Assembly: GCA_963669155.1 (NCBI GenBank)
Contig: OZ022579.1
Location: 20,369,571 to 20,433,570 of the forward strand
DNA from: Arbacia lixula
Taxonomy: Eukaryota; Echinodermata; Echinoidea; Arbacioida; Arbaciidae
DNA: 64,000 nt
Direction of reading: 5' to 3'
Below are positions 44,346 to 57,043 of this stretch, piece after piece. A program made the translations under genes and the position numbers. Numbering within the stretch: position 1 is the stretch's first letter; every line of letters begins with the position of its first letter. Under the pieces are notes generated by a model that ran no database searches, had not been told where the DNA came from, and worked only from the letters and a program-made list of their open reading frames with translations.

Positions 44346-44821
44346 TAGCCCATTGAAATATCCAGCTCGGGGGCATACGATTTCTGTGGTGCATACCAAT
44401 TTTGTTGCCTATATTCAAGGCATGCTTATTTTGTTCCCTTCCAAATACATGAAGATATTCTCTGCATTTTGGAAGATTTTTTTTTTCATCTATCCACCAT
44501 ACATGAGTTCATACAACATAAGGACGCTGCTCGAATTTCAAAACATCTAAGCATGTTTTATAGCTGAGAATGAAATGTATATATCACAAAAATGCTTTAA
44601 AAGTATTAAAATCAGGCTAATAAACTTTCCCACAGTACTGTACAAAAAAAAAAAAAAAAATCCCCCTACCCTGGATGTGTGCATGCCTGCACCGAGGATA
44701 AGCATCCTTGCATGCATCTACCAAAATTCACCTATAACTAATAGCTGTGCCACGTACTGTAGTGTTGCTAAACATTTTCTCTAACAATATACTACTAGTA
44801 CATTATTTATCATTGCAATAA

Positions 44822-44962
44822 GAATTGTGTACATAACATACATATTGTTCGGTCTACCCGGCCCCTCATGATCATTCCTATAGCTTTACCGAATTTTGTG
44901 GCCCTCTCTAAACCATAACCCCCCACCCCACCCCCAAAATAAAACACACACACACACACACA

Positions 44963-45022
<60 letters not shown>

Positions 45023-45041
45023 ACCAAAGACAAGAGCTACA
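44822..45041 (-). repeat. Left arm of a 1.5-kb inverted repeat, with CA/CT microsatellite
   Basis: GTGTACATAACATACATATT, GTTCGGTCTACCCGGCCCCT and CACCCCACCCCCAAAATAAA, followed by CA and CT runs and CAACCAAAGACAAGAGCTAC, are the reverse complement of 46093-46302 with almost no differences outside the microsatellite. Confidence 0.92.
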
Positions 45042-45279
45042 TATAGGTCTTTGCACACAACAACAAACACACACAGCAAAAAAACACAGAAACACACACA
45101 ATTCTGCTCCTCCTCTATAAAATCCCTCATAATTTGATTTATCTTATATTAACCCAGGGAGGTAATTTACTTGTTCTAGACATAAATATAATATACTTCA
45201 TTAAAATTATGAGTGCATCCCATAGAGCTACATTAAGTATGGTGCATCCATCACACATTTAATTCTATATTACCCAACA

Positions 45280-45545
45280 ATCCGCCAAAAAATGTCTTGC
45301 CACTGCATATTGCTAATTTCAACTAATTCAAAATGTTCAGTATATTGCTATAACTCTTTAACCTTTGTACAATTAGCGAGGATACGTTTCAGGTTCTTTA
45401 TTACAAAAGGAGCATAAATTGTCCCCCACAATAGATAGTATTGGGTTTATAATTTCACCTGTACAATTTCTAAATGTGTTCAAATCTTGACAGGCTTTCA
45501 GAACTTCTAAATAAAATGGTGGAGTATCAACTTCAACTTCGACAG
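45280..45545 (-). pseudogene. Decayed LINE ORF2 C-terminal fragment
   Basis: On the minus strand: DTPPFYLEVLKACQDLN, then GEIINPILSIVGDNLCSFCN with KEPET, and after a frame change ILANCTKVKEL, the CxxC plus H/C knuckle region of many LINE reverse-transcriptase proteins. FFGGLLGN follows. It lies between the two arms of the 44.8/46.1 kb inverted repeat. It is not the same LINE as at 7.1-12.1 kb. Confidence 0.5.
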
Positions 45546-46092
45546 CTTGTAATCACATGAGAACAAACTCTTCCTCCTAGTCCTACTGATATCAATGAAA
45601 ACTTTATATCCCTTCTATGAATATTCATGAGTATTAATTCATCAATTCATTTAGGTTCTGAATTTCGTAGTGAATTGATGTTTGTGTCGGGGTTCAAAAT
45701 GTAGTTTTACAGCTGTGAAGATAACAATAGATTGGAACACCTTCCAACATCAACGAGATGAAACTTTTTAGAAAACTGTCCTATACGATGTGCAAAAATC
45801 AATGACAGTGCATGCTTATCTTGATATCAAGTTATAGTAATCCTAAGTCCATAACCTTGACACATTACATTAGCCAAAGCCGCTATTTGTACATAATCTT
45901 ATCTGTTCCTCTGCAATATTTAACACGCAAACCTGTATATTGGGTTTGTATGTCCTTTGTGTCCATTATGGGCCTTTTGTGTCCAGATTATTTCCCATAT
46001 TGCAATTTGTTATTGGTCTTCATCATCATGCTAATGTTTGGTATACAGAGATCGGGTGGTCCTAATGTAGATTTATGGGTACGCAAGCCTGA

Positions 46093-46110
46093 TGTAGCTC
46101 TGGTCTTTGG

Positions 46111-46163
<53 letters not shown>

Positions 46164-46302
46164 TGTGTGTGTGTGTGTTTTATTTTGGGGTGGGGTGGGG
46201 GGTTATGGTTTAGAGAGGGCCACAAAATTCGGTAAAGCTAGGAATGATCATGAGGGGCCGGGTAGACCGAACAATATGTATGTTATGTACACAATTCTGT
46301 GA
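46093..46302 (+). repeat. Right arm of the inverted repeat, with GT microsatellite
   Basis: This is the reverse complement of 44822-45041, including TGTAGCTCTGGTCTTTGGTT, a GT run of about 60 bp, GGGTGGGGTGGGGGGTTATG and GTAGACCGAACAATATG. Sister R1 copies lack this block, so it is an insertion of about 210 bp. Confidence 0.9.
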
Positions 46303-46674
46303 GGAACTCGCCTTAAATACAGGTTGTATTTTGAATATATTTTTATGTTTTCGATCATGCCTACGAATCAATTTTTTATCACTCAGTTCTAAAATGCGCT
46401 ATACCGCCTTAAAATAATAATAGAGTGGCATTTTGCACTGGTCTTGACATCCGCTATGACCCAGCTACCAAATGACCGCCATTTTGCAAAATGGCCATCA
46501 CGAGTGACGACTGTGACTATATCTCGGCTAATACAGTGTTGCAATTTATGTGGCGTTAAACTAAGTAAAGGGATTAAATAACCCAGGAAATTATTCAAGG
46601 TGATCCATGAAATAACTTCTCCATTACAGCTGACGTTGAAGCCGACAGCTGGTTTAGTCTTAATTCATCAACTA

Positions 46675-46852
46675 CAGTCAAACCTGTCTTTGTGGCCACC
46701 TGTCTATAGCAGCCAACCTGTCTATAGTAGCCACTAAAATAATTCCCCCGGAGAGAGATCATGTGTTAAAGAACCTGGCTATAGCAGCTACCTGTCTATA
46801 AAGGCCACAATTTTTGTTTCCCTTGGGTGGCCACTATAGACAGGTTTCACTG
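46675..46852. mobile_element. 178-bp pogo-type MITE with TA flanks
   Basis: The ends CAGTCAAACCTGTCT and, reversed, CAGTGAAACCTGTCTATAGT are flanked by TA (46673-46674, 46853-46854). The inside is tandem CCTGTCTATAGCAGCCAAC-like units. Sister R1 copy B shows the empty site. Confidence 0.9.
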
Positions 46853-46964
46853 TACATTGCTACTATTCTGGTTCAGTGTTTTGGTCTTTAGAGAAGCATA
46901 ACTATGTTTCGAGATTAGTACTGTTCTTGATTTTTACCCATCATATAAAACATACATTTCGATA

Positions 46965-47725
46965 TCAACACAACAAAAACAGTAAGTACCCGCTAAGCAA
47001 AATGCAATAACTTTTTATCAAATAGGTTTTGGGCAAAATAATTTGGCAGGATTGTTCCTTAACTTTTTGACTAACCTATGTGTGAAAGTCACATTAATCC
47101 AAGTAGTCATGCATGAGTGGGAAAATTTTAAATGCAAACATTTCACTTTTCAAAAGTCACAAGGGTAATTTGGGATTTTGTCACATGAATTTTTGATGAA
47201 TTCCATTTCTGGTGCATAATTTATGTCCTTTCAATGTTTATCATCCATCTCTCGATGCACTTATACCTATCCTGACACTAAATCCATCGTTCTTGATGAT
47301 TGAGCACCATTACACAAATACTCATCCCTCTTGAGTTTGAAACTTTTAAAAACCTTTTATTTTGTTGAAAAAATAAGACTCTAGATATTTTGACAAAGAT
47401 ATGTAACATGACATGTTATGTAAGCATAAGAAGCCATTTTCGTGTCATGGTTGAGTGAAAACACTTTAAAAATTGCACAAAAAATGCCAAAATGTATTGT
47501 TAAAACGGCATAAACAAATACCCTTGTGACTTTTGAAAAGTTACATTTTTGCCTTTAAAATTTGCCCATTCATGCATGACTAATTGGATTAATGTGATTT
47601 TCACATAGAACTTAGTCAAGAAGTTAGGGAACAATCCTGGCAAATTTTGCCTAAAACCTCTTGGTTCAAAAGTTATGCTATTTTGCTTAGCGAGGGGGGG
47701 GGGGGGGCTTACTTTTTTTGTTGCG
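46965..47725. repeat. Foldback element, about 210-bp arms
   Basis: The left arm (CGCTAAGCAAAATGCAATAA, CAGGATTGTTCC, CACATTAATCCAAGTAGTC, TTTTCAAAAGTCACAAGGGT) returns reversed at 47512-47725 (ACCCTTGTGACTTTTGAAAA, TTTTGCTTAGCG). The loop is about 330 bp. The right arm holds a long poly-G run (47693-47707) absent from the left arm. No coding capacity was seen. Confidence 0.88.
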
Positions 47726-47834
47726 TTTATTTTCCTATTTTTTTTTTCATTAGTGAAGAGTTTGTGAGTTATGAATACATTTATCACATTTTTTTTTGGG
47801 GGGGGGGATTTATAAAAATCAAATTTTTGCCCCA

Positions 47835-48105
47835 AATATGAAATGTTCTCACATAATTTGTGTTATATTAAAGTGGATGACATTTCAAACTAGATGTTAC
47901 CTCATTTGAGGTGATTTTCATAACAATTTTTGGCAAACAATTTGAATTTTAACGTTTAAGAAAAAACAATGTTATGAAATACTACTTTCATCATATTCCC
48001 GAAAATATTTTCAATAACGAAATGAAACTTTTCAGAAAACTGCCAAACACATGTTCCATAGGATGTGCAGAAATCAAGGAGAGTACTTATCTTGGCATAT
48101 TGTTA
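47835..48105 (+). repeat. Dispersed repeat R1, fragment D
   Basis: TATTAAAGTGGATGACATTT, GTGATTTTCATAACA, AACGAAATGAAACTTTTCAG and GATGTGCAGAAATCAAGG match copy A (5135-5380). It meets copy B head-on near 48108. Confidence 0.75.
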
Positions 48106-49445
48106 TGGTTCTCCCTCCAAAGTCGAGAATACTGAACCAGAATAGTTACAAGGTAAACTGATTAAGACAAAACCAGCCGTCGGCCTGAAGGTCAGCTGTT
48201 ACGGAGAATGTCAACTTATTTTAGGATCACCCTTATAATAATTGCCTGGATTGTTTAACCCATGAAATCAGATTAAAGCCCGCATGAATTGAAACCTTTT
48301 GAGATAAAGGTCAAAAGAAGTTACCGATCGCGGCGGCCATTCTGGCAAATCATTTGGTAGCTAGGTCATAGTGGATGTCAAGAATATGCGCAACATGTCA
48401 CTTTTCATTTTTAAGGCGATATAGCGCATTTCAGGACTCAGTTATGAAAAAAAAATGATTCGTAGGCATGAAAACATACATTCAAAATACAACCTGTATC
48501 TAAGGTGGGTTCCTCGCTTGGAAATTTTCACCTGCGTCAGGCTTGCGTACCCATTAATCTACATTAGGACCACTAATCTCTTTACCAAACATTAGTATGA
48601 TGATGAAGACAAATAACATTGTAATTTGGGAGAAAATGCGGACACAAGAGGCCAATAATGGACACAAGGGACATACAAACCAAATATGTGTATACGGGTT
48701 TGCATGTTTAACATATGGCAGAGGAACAGATAATTTATGCACAAAAAGCCAAGGGCGGAAATCATTCCCCGAAGGTCCCCACCTTCGGGGGGGGGGGGGG
48801 GGGGGACATGTTTTTCATCAAGAAGTCGCTGAGCGGGGGGGGGGGGGGGGTGATGATGATATTTTAGGGGTACAGGACCGAAAATAGTGGGGGGGGGGGG
48901 GTTGACATTTGATATTGTGTCCCCCCACCCCCTTCGAAATGGTGGGGGCACGCGTCCCCCCCGTCCCCCCGGGATTTCCGCCCATGCAAAAAGCTCATAT
49001 CAAGATATGGACTTAAGATTTCTACATGTGTAAGATAAGCACTTTCATTGATTTTTGCACATCGTATAGGACAGATGCTTGGACAGTTTTCTGACAAGTT
49101 TCATCTCGTTAATGAATATATTTTTGGAAATATGAAGGAATGTGTATTACCATGAAATTATAATCTTTGGGAAGAATGGTAAAAATTCACATCCTTTGCC
49201 TCGAATTGTTATGAAAATCACCACAAAGCACAGCAAATGTGGTACCATCTTGTAGCAAATGTTATTCATATGATATACTGCATCATATGATGTGGGAAAG
49301 TGTTCATTTAATTGTTATCTTAAATAGCGGTCAATACTACATTTCCACGGTGGCTATTTTCAAAAATGGCTACCATTTCTTTCCAGCAGCCCAGCTCAAC
49401 CTGCACATTTTCTACGTGGACTACCTTTTTAAATGCTTTCACTGT
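48106..49445 (-). repeat. Dispersed repeat R1, copy B, minus strand
   Basis: Read in reverse: GGACTACCTTTTTAAATGC-side sequence, ACGAGATGAAACTTGTCAGA, ACGATGTGCAAAAATCAATG, CTCTTGTGTCCGCATTTTC, CATGCCTACGAATCA, CAGCTGACCTTCAGGC and ACTATTCTGGTTCAGTATTC. It is the longest R1 copy (over 1.3 kb). G-rich runs (48788-48805, 48836-48850, 48889-48901) and a CCCCCC block near 48920-48970 lie within it, possibly a small insertion. Confidence 0.78.
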
Positions 49446-51498
49446 TAGGTGGATACAGCACACATCACATGTTTGTATCTATTTTCTCACTCCTCAAGCT
49501 GTAATGACAAGCTCTACTAACAATTTATGAGACAAAAGTAGGTTCTTATGTCATGCAGCAAGTTTATTTCTGCTAATGCATTTAGTGGTAGACATACTTC
49601 ATGCAATTTTGAAATATCTTAAAACAACAGACACTTTAAATAACATAATTCTTAACTATCAAAATTGTTTATAATTCCATCTTAAACATGTAACATAATT
49701 TTACATCTCTATTATAATATTATTATGACAGAACTATTTAGCCTAGATACTTTAGATTTCACCCCTTTTTTGTAAAGGCAGTACGTCACTCATTCATACC
49801 ACCTTAATAAGAACTCATTTCATCTTTACACCTTATACACGTAATAACATAACTTTGTACTTTGGACTTTCAGACTTTCTTCCTGTTAAGGGTGATCTGT
49901 GCATAAGGACAAATAGCAAAATAAGGAAAAAGCACATGCATATACCAATACAGAATCTGAATCTTACACATTTACATTCTTACAGCACCACATGAAAAGG
50001 TTTCATCATAGATATCTATACATCATTCTTTAAAAGGTTTTCATTTAGATTTGAAAACAATCACAACATTGCACTCATCAATCAAGCCTTTAAAGCGTGA
50101 GTGATAAAAGGAAATAAAATCCACACATTATTGATTACCTGTATACTCAAAATTATTTGACTTTCACAAAGGATGCAAAGTGCTTGACTCGACACTAGTA
50201 CCAGAAATACCCCCTAGGCCCTACTTAAATTCATTAATACCCCAGCTCCCATCGTATATTAAACACCAACACATTTTCACAGATACAGCTGTACCAGTAA
50301 TCATGGTAATGCATCATGTGCATGATATGTAACCCTCTCAGTACCAATCTATGAAAAGCCTATTGACTTATTACACATTTCATGCAGCTGAGTGGTTTAA
50401 ATGAACTGGTAAAGCACTTTGAAAGTGCCGTGTACACAATAAGGCATACTACGGGAAGAGATGTAATCATAATTACTGGTAAGAAAGATAATTTCACACC
50501 CTTCAAACACAACAGCAACAAGCTAATTTACAATACAGCTTGTACCTACCATACTCTTCACTTTCAGCAAGGTTCCCTTTAAGAGATATTCTAAATATCG
50601 GCCATTTGTTTTATTATCATCCCTTTCTTTACACTTAAAAGGTTACTATTTTAATTACAAAATACAGGAACGAAATAATTAAGATTTATTACTCAAGAGA
50701 TGCCAAACACAAACATTGGAGCTATTGAAATTATTCTAAAACTAAAGTAAGTAAAATTTTGTTTATCATCCCTTTTCTTTACACTTTAAAGGTTATGTTT
50801 TGATTTAAAAATACAGGAATAAATGAATTCAGATATTGCCACACAGAGTTATTACTCAAGAGATGCCAAATGAACACATTGGAGCTATATTAATTGAAAT
50901 TATTTTAAAGCTACTGTGAATAAACTTGATATGGTTGATACAGCAAAAATGAAAGTACTAATATGAATATCAATGTTATTCCACAACATGACATTCAAGA
51001 CTACATGTTATTTTAGTGCGTTCTAAAGAATGATGCAGACCACCAATATCTGAACAGATATCATTAAGCCCAACAATTATTATAATAACATTAAACCCAC
51101 TGCACATGTGCAATGGCTGATCACTGCATCACACATACATGTATTGACCAATGAGAAACAAGGATTGAGTGGGTAAACAAGTTTTGTGACAGAATCTCTT
51201 TCATATCAAATTTAAATGAATCAGGGATCACACTTTTCCCTTTGTTCTTCGATTAACTACATATGAGGCATCCAAATATATGAACATACATTTCCATGAT
51301 ATTAGAATGAGCCCTTAATTCGATGTCATTTTCACAGTATAGTTTTATGCAATATGATCACCTAGGTTGAAACAAAAATCATGCATGCAAACATTTTAGC
51401 TCCAATCAACAGATGTGCAGGGATAAAAGCTAGGTGCCCTTAAATAATTTTACAGGAAAAATGTGAATACCGGTATACATATCAAGTTGTGACCATTA

Positions 51499-51616
51499 CA
51501 GGATTTAAAGACAGGGTGTCCCAATTCAAAAGTCATGAAACTCGGGAGGAATCAGCAGAATACCCCAACAATAACATGTATGAAATCTTAGTCATAGCTT
51601 CACAAACATTTGCTCC
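51499..51616 (+). repeat. Dispersed repeat, second copy of 26714-26830
   Basis: TTTAAAGACAGGGTGTCCC, AAAAGTCATGAAACTC and TAGTCATAGCTTCACAAACA are in the same order as at 26714-26830. Confidence 0.7.
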
Positions 51617-52027
51617 CATTGAATGCATATGCTGTTGAGCAGACCGGTGCAGAGCATAACGTACAGCGGTCTCTGGCTCTAGGCTATACGTTTTGGAAGA
51701 CCCACCCAAAACCTTCTCAAAATATACTGATCACTATAATTTCGCTAAAAGTCAGTTTCCAGTTTTATCATTGGAAGTTCTAATGCAGTATTTTCTTACC
51801 TTTTCTGTGGATTTTGCATTTTGTTTATTTGACCTGCAAAAGGGATACTCTGTCTTAAAACTTCATAAAAAATCAAGAAAAATATCAGTATAAATCTGAA
51901 AACACAATATGAGTTGGCGAAAGGAGAGTTGAAAAACAGATGAGAATGCCAAATAATTTCATTGTGAATAAGCAGAACAAGATTTTTCGTATTCCATTAA
52001 TTTATATTAAAAAAAATCTATATACAT

Positions 52028-52060
52028 GTAAATAGATATATATATATATATATATATATC
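52028..52060. repeat. AT microsatellite
   Basis: About twelve TA units follow ACATGTAAATAGATA. Confidence 0.9.
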
Positions 52061-53749
52061 AGGTTCGGACAATTATAGACTAATCCACAAGTAATCTTTA
52101 AAAATGTAAGTACAAATGCGAAGTAAAAGGACAGTTTAAAAAAAAGCACTGGAAATGCAAAATAATGTTATTGTAAATGAGCAAAATAAAAATGTATTTT
52201 GGGCAATTCATAAGTTTGTAATTTGTGTCAAACTTTGTGAGAAATTTAAGTAGTATGACCACAAAAATGTAGCAGCCATTTTAGCAAAGAAAATTAAGGC
52301 AAGAAAATGTGTGTATTCCAACATACGAAAATCATTCGCTATACATTGAACATGTACAATGCATCCATGCGTCCATGAAATGAGAATGGTTCTGTAATAT
52401 TGTGTGTTGAGGTAAACATTTTAAATACAACCGACCTCAAAATAGGAATAATAGATAGTTTTAGAGTGCCATGACTCTAACTGTGATTTCCATTTAACAA
52501 TACTACACATACGCGATTCCATCACGTCTACTTCCATTTTAAAATAGGACATGCAGATTTAAAATCCCAATCATAGTTACAATCGTGGCAATGATAAACT
52601 CAAATAATGAGCTGTGTGCTCACTAGCAGTAGGAAGCATTGTCTGGAATAATACAACGGCATGCTTGGCATCGTGTATTGAAGGCTCTTGAACTTTCCAA
52701 GATATAATGCTGTAGTGCATACAGCACACCACGCCATTCAAACCACAAACAATGAAGCAATTAAGGGAACTCATATTTGTTATAAGAATCAGTTGTTGTT
52801 TGCCATGTGTACACTGCACAAGTTAAGCGGTTAAATTAACACCATGTCATCTGCATCCTTGTTTAAAGACACCAAGAAAATATTAGACACAACAACATTA
52901 GTGATTATAAATTTGATACCAATGGTATTGGATTTAACAACAAGGTTGCAACATTTACACAAGTTAGAAACTGAATTATCTATACAGAGTGTTTTAATAA
53001 CTTATTTTAATCAAATGGCAGTACAATATTGTGATGTGGTTGAAAACCAAATTCTAGAGAGAGTGATCTCACACAAAAATGAGAGAATTTGCTCTGAACT
53101 TTCACCAAGACCAACATAATCACAGAAAGCGTCCTGAGACAGACCTCAACCACATCACTGGTATACCACCACACACATGGACTCTGCTACAAGAGAGGAG
53201 TCATGGACCACGACACACAACACATATTTGAGATGCTAGAATTGAGATATAAAATTTCATAGAAATAAATACATTTTCATTCATAATACTGACTTCATTT
53301 GTAAGGATAGAACACAAATTGGTTGAAAAAATTCATTAGGTAGAAGGTTGTTCTTTATCCTGATTAGCATTCAGGAATGTACAGATATCATAAAGAGCAC
53401 AATTTTTTTTAAAATCCTAGCTTGCGCAATGAAGCATATTCTACCATTTCATATACATTTCTATATGTTGCTTTGTTCATATGTAAACTACAAATTAATA
53501 TGTGCCGACTACTTTTATAATGATCAGTTTACCAATATAATACGATACAATTAATGACACTAAAACATTTGTAAATCGTGACAGGAACATACTCTGACTG
53601 TAAAAGGACACAACATTTAGCGAAATGGAAAATATGAGTGAATGCTAGTACAATTCGTAGACTAACTGTACTCAATATCGACTCTTTGAATGAGTTTAAA
53701 TCTGAGTGTGATCCCTCAGCCATTCTATCACTTCCTTCACCCTTTTAGT

Positions 53750-53855
53750 ACCCTTATATAACCCTCCCAGTACCATGGGCTCATGAAATGTGTAATAAGT
53801 TTATACTTATTACACATTTCATGAGCCCATGGTACTGGGAGGGTTATATAAGGGT
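53750..53855. repeat. Perfect 51-bp inverted repeat, 4-nt loop
   Basis: The arm 53750-53800 (begins ACCCTTATATAACCCTCC, ends TGTGTAATAAGT) and its exact reverse complement 53805-53855 flank TTAT. No mismatch was seen. A single-arm relative lies near 50330-50385 (CCCTCTCAGTACCAATCT and CTTATTACACATTTCATG). Confidence 0.95.
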
Positions 53856-55189
53856 CAGAAGCAGGGCAAGAATCTAAAATCTTCTTAAATTACTTTCTTG
53901 AGGACAGTCAAGAGTGGCTGAAGGATTCCTTTAAAGCAGCCCAACCAAAAATAACATTACACTTCAACATGCTATACTACTAACACAGCCAGTAGGTATC
54001 ATTTTGAGCTGTGGGGTTTAGCACAAATATGGTTGGTTCAAACAATACCCTGAATGTATGTCAGATGCAACATGAAGATCCATACCAAAGTTTCCATACT
54101 TGACATGGTGATAAGTGTAAACCACCATGTCTCAAATCTCTTTGAATTGAAGTACATGCATAACTTGGTACCTAGCATTAGACACATATCGCCATAGATG
54201 CCATGCATGATACATTTCATATTGTATTGTTTATGCACACTTTCAAACAGGTATCAAATATGAAATGTTCATTACGCGTTGCATGTTTGCCATTACTAAC
54301 ATTCATTGATTAGTAATCAAAATTTACTATTTACACATGATTTGATTCTGTTGCTTATTTGCTCTGATCCTGTAATACTTTCATAAAGGCAAGAAGACAA
54401 AGATACAAATGTCTGCATAATCACATATACCATGAAATTGCCATGCTTGCAGATGCTAATTCTGTGTCAGGCAAACTCTGTATGTATGGAATTTGTGTGT
54501 ATGACTGGTGTACACAAATGTGACATTCACAGACAGGGAGGTTTTTCATAAAGGACAACTTCATGAAAACAAACAAATGTGGCCGTCCTATAAGTTATAT
54601 TGTGGATTTCCCATCCAGCAAAACTTTAAAGTGAAATTCATGACCAGACTACTCTGATATTAAGTATTTTAGGGGTGGGGCTCAAACCAATAGGAAAAAT
54701 ACTTGCAAAACTCTTTTTAAAAATCTATGAAAAAAACAATTGGATAATTCTATAAAACATGCAGATTTTGGGGGTCTAATTGGTTTGTTTTTACTTGTGA
54801 ACAGTTTGAAATTTCCTATGGGAGAGAACATATAATATATTCAGGTTATACTTCTAGACTGTACACCTCTTTTCACACATACATGGATAGCTTGGAAACA
54901 TATACCCTGAATTATGTGCTACACATGTTCAAAGGTTAAAATACTGCTGTGAATGACCATATACCATGGTTCATTGTCACCCTTACACCACAAAATTAAT
55001 ACAATACTGCACATACTGTAGGTGCAATATTAAAGGCTTACACAAACTGTGGTTTGGAACGAAGAGGAAAATGACATGCTGTACGATTTTGACAACACTT
55101 TATGAGAACATAATTTACAAATATTGAAATTCTGATCACACTAAATACAGAGTGCCGGTACCGAATAATTGTCATCATATGGTTCTAAA

Positions 55190-55360
55190 CAACATCATTT
55201 AAGTGAGAGTTTCACTGGTACCACATTGTCTAGCGCGCTAGTGCCCCGCACTTACGAAGATCACCGCTGTTTGATCTACCCACATACTTTAGAACCAGTT
55301 GCCTTGACAACATGCTCATATGACATCATACTTCAGTACTCTATAATGACAAAGTTGTAG
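55190..55360 (+). repeat. Dispersed repeat, second copy of 38610-38775
   Basis: AGTGAGAGTTTCACTGGTAC, ACATTGTCTAGCGC, CTACCCACATACTTTAGAAC and GACATCATACTTCAGTACT align in order with 38610-38775. Confidence 0.6.
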
Positions 55361-55489
55361 TGCCTTGTTTCTCTGGGATCATAGGCACAGACAGTTACTG
55401 TATCACTTTGTTTTGACACAGGATGTCTTATACATGTATATCTAAACGGGTGATTCTGAGCCAGGTAGCTTGGTAGGAAGTGCCACTAT

Positions 55490-56566
55490 GAGGACCACTA
55501 TGACTGCCACACAGTCAATTAATATGCCTCTGCATCTTTGCTAGCTTCACTTGGTTGACATTAATCATCTTCTCAAAAAACTTTTAAGGTTTTTTGTCAA
55601 TGTACCTTTGAATTAACATTTTTCTATTTTCTAGTATTTGCAAAAAAAAAAAATAATTTTTTTGCCATGTTTAGCAAAGTTTAGCAATGTTCATTGACCT
55701 TAGACCTCTTACTTCTTTGACTTCCAATAAAATCTAAATGTAGTCATCCATCCTTGTATCAAGTTTTTTTCAACATTAGATTATTCAATTCATTTATTAG
55801 GAAAAACAGATATTGGTAATTTTTAGCTTAGTTTTGGTGAAGTCCATTGACCTTTGACCTTTCAAGAATTTTACCCAAAATCTATCAGTCTTCCTCCATG
55901 TAGTGATCCATGTTTGATTGGAATTGGATGATGGGATTTGGATTTATTGTGAAAATAATAAATTTGGGGGCAATTGAATCAATAGATTTGGATTTCTTAT
56001 GAAAAATATAGATTTGGGCACAATTTTTAGCCAATTTTGGAAAAGTTCATTGAAGTTTGACCGTTCAAGGATGTTACCAAATATGTCATCAGTCTACATC
56101 CATGAAGTGATTTATCTCTGTACCATGTTTGCTTGAAATTTCATTATTGAATATGAGTTACTGCAAAAAATATAAATTTGGGGGCAATGTTTCACTAAAT
56201 TTGGCAAAGTTCATTAACTTTTGACCTTTCAGGGATTTTACCAAAAATGTCATTGGTCTGCTGCCCCCTAGTAGTTTTGCATCTTTGTACCGTGTTTGTT
56301 TAGAAATGCATCATCTGATTTAGATTTATGGTGAAAAAGGTCAATTTTTTGCAATGTTTACAAAATTCATTGACCTATGACCTTTGACCTCCATCAGAAT
56401 TGACCCTATTTTACACAGCTCATTGGTTTCAAGCAATGCACATATGTACTAAGTTTGAAGCAAATCTGCAGAACAGTTCTCAAGATATTGTGTAAATGGA
56501 TTTGAGACAGATAGACAACCCGAAAACATAATGCCTCCAGCCACTTTGTGGCGGAGGTCTAAAAAG
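55490..56566 (+). repeat. TGACC-rich element, copy 6
   Basis: It starts with ATATGCCTCTGCATCTTTGC (diverged 5' end; GACTGCCACACAGTC hairpin) and ends ATGCCTCCAGCCACTTTGTG with GCGGAGG. About five or six units have GTTCATTGACC-type cores. It is shorter and more diverged than copies 2 and 4. It ends about 0.5 kb from the CDR2-like stop codon. Confidence 0.85.
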
Positions 56567-57043
56567 GCTCTGATTACTGTACTGTATAAGACTATATTTT
56601 CATGAATGAAGGGGTTGCAGGCATTTACGCGAGTTGTTTTATTTTGCAAATAACACCAGGCAATTTACTTGTGTGTTGTTAAATTGGCTACCGTACAGTG
56701 ATTCACGAAATTCACAAAAATAAAACCATATAACAGCTTCAGTACTAGCATATTGCTATAGAGAGAATTAGGACACCTCATGGAATTTTTAGCACATGAG
56801 ATTTTTTTTTTTTCTTTCAGTATACCAAAAGCAAACAGCACATTTTGTTACACAATCATTCAGAATCCTTATGGACTATTGCAATCACTATTTACGTATC
56901 TTGGCAAGATCACTGGAAAAAACTATAGCAAATGGCAATAAATATAGTAAAAAGAAAACTTCCAAATATAGACCTGAAGTTCCAAGTAAGTGTATCATAC
57001 ACACAATTTGGTTATTCCCTTTTCAGTTTCATATTGCGCTATC

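Larger units (their letters stand above)
45745..46930 (+). repeat. Dispersed repeat R1, copy C, with two insertions
   Basis: CAACGAGATGAAACTT, ACGATGTGCAAAAATC, TAGCCAAAGCCGC, CTTTTGTGTCCAGATT, CATGCCTACGAATCAA and ACAGCTGACGTTGAAGCCGA, then ACTATTCTGGTTCAGTGTT, match copies A and B in order. Two insertions split it: 46093-46302 (microsatellite-bearing arm) and the MITE at 46675-46852. Confidence 0.8.
49450..55189. other. Unique AT-rich stretch, no gene recognised
   Basis: No protein family, spliced gene or RNA gene was recognised on either strand. Contents noted: a partial internal duplication (TTTTATCATCCCTTTTCTTT and ACTCAAGAGATGCCAAA at about 50610-50720 and 50760-50890), a repeat at 51499-51616, AT dinucleotides near 52030-52060, a 91-residue open frame at 52844-53119 with no family match, and a perfect hairpin at 53750-53855. 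Some of it could be CDR2-like 3' UTR or intergenic DNA. Confidence 0.5.

Noticed and set aside
52844-53119. 91-residue frame starting MSSASLFKDTKKILDTTTLV
   Set aside because: No family recognised, no conserved context or splice signals; left out as a gene, but could be tested by RNA data.
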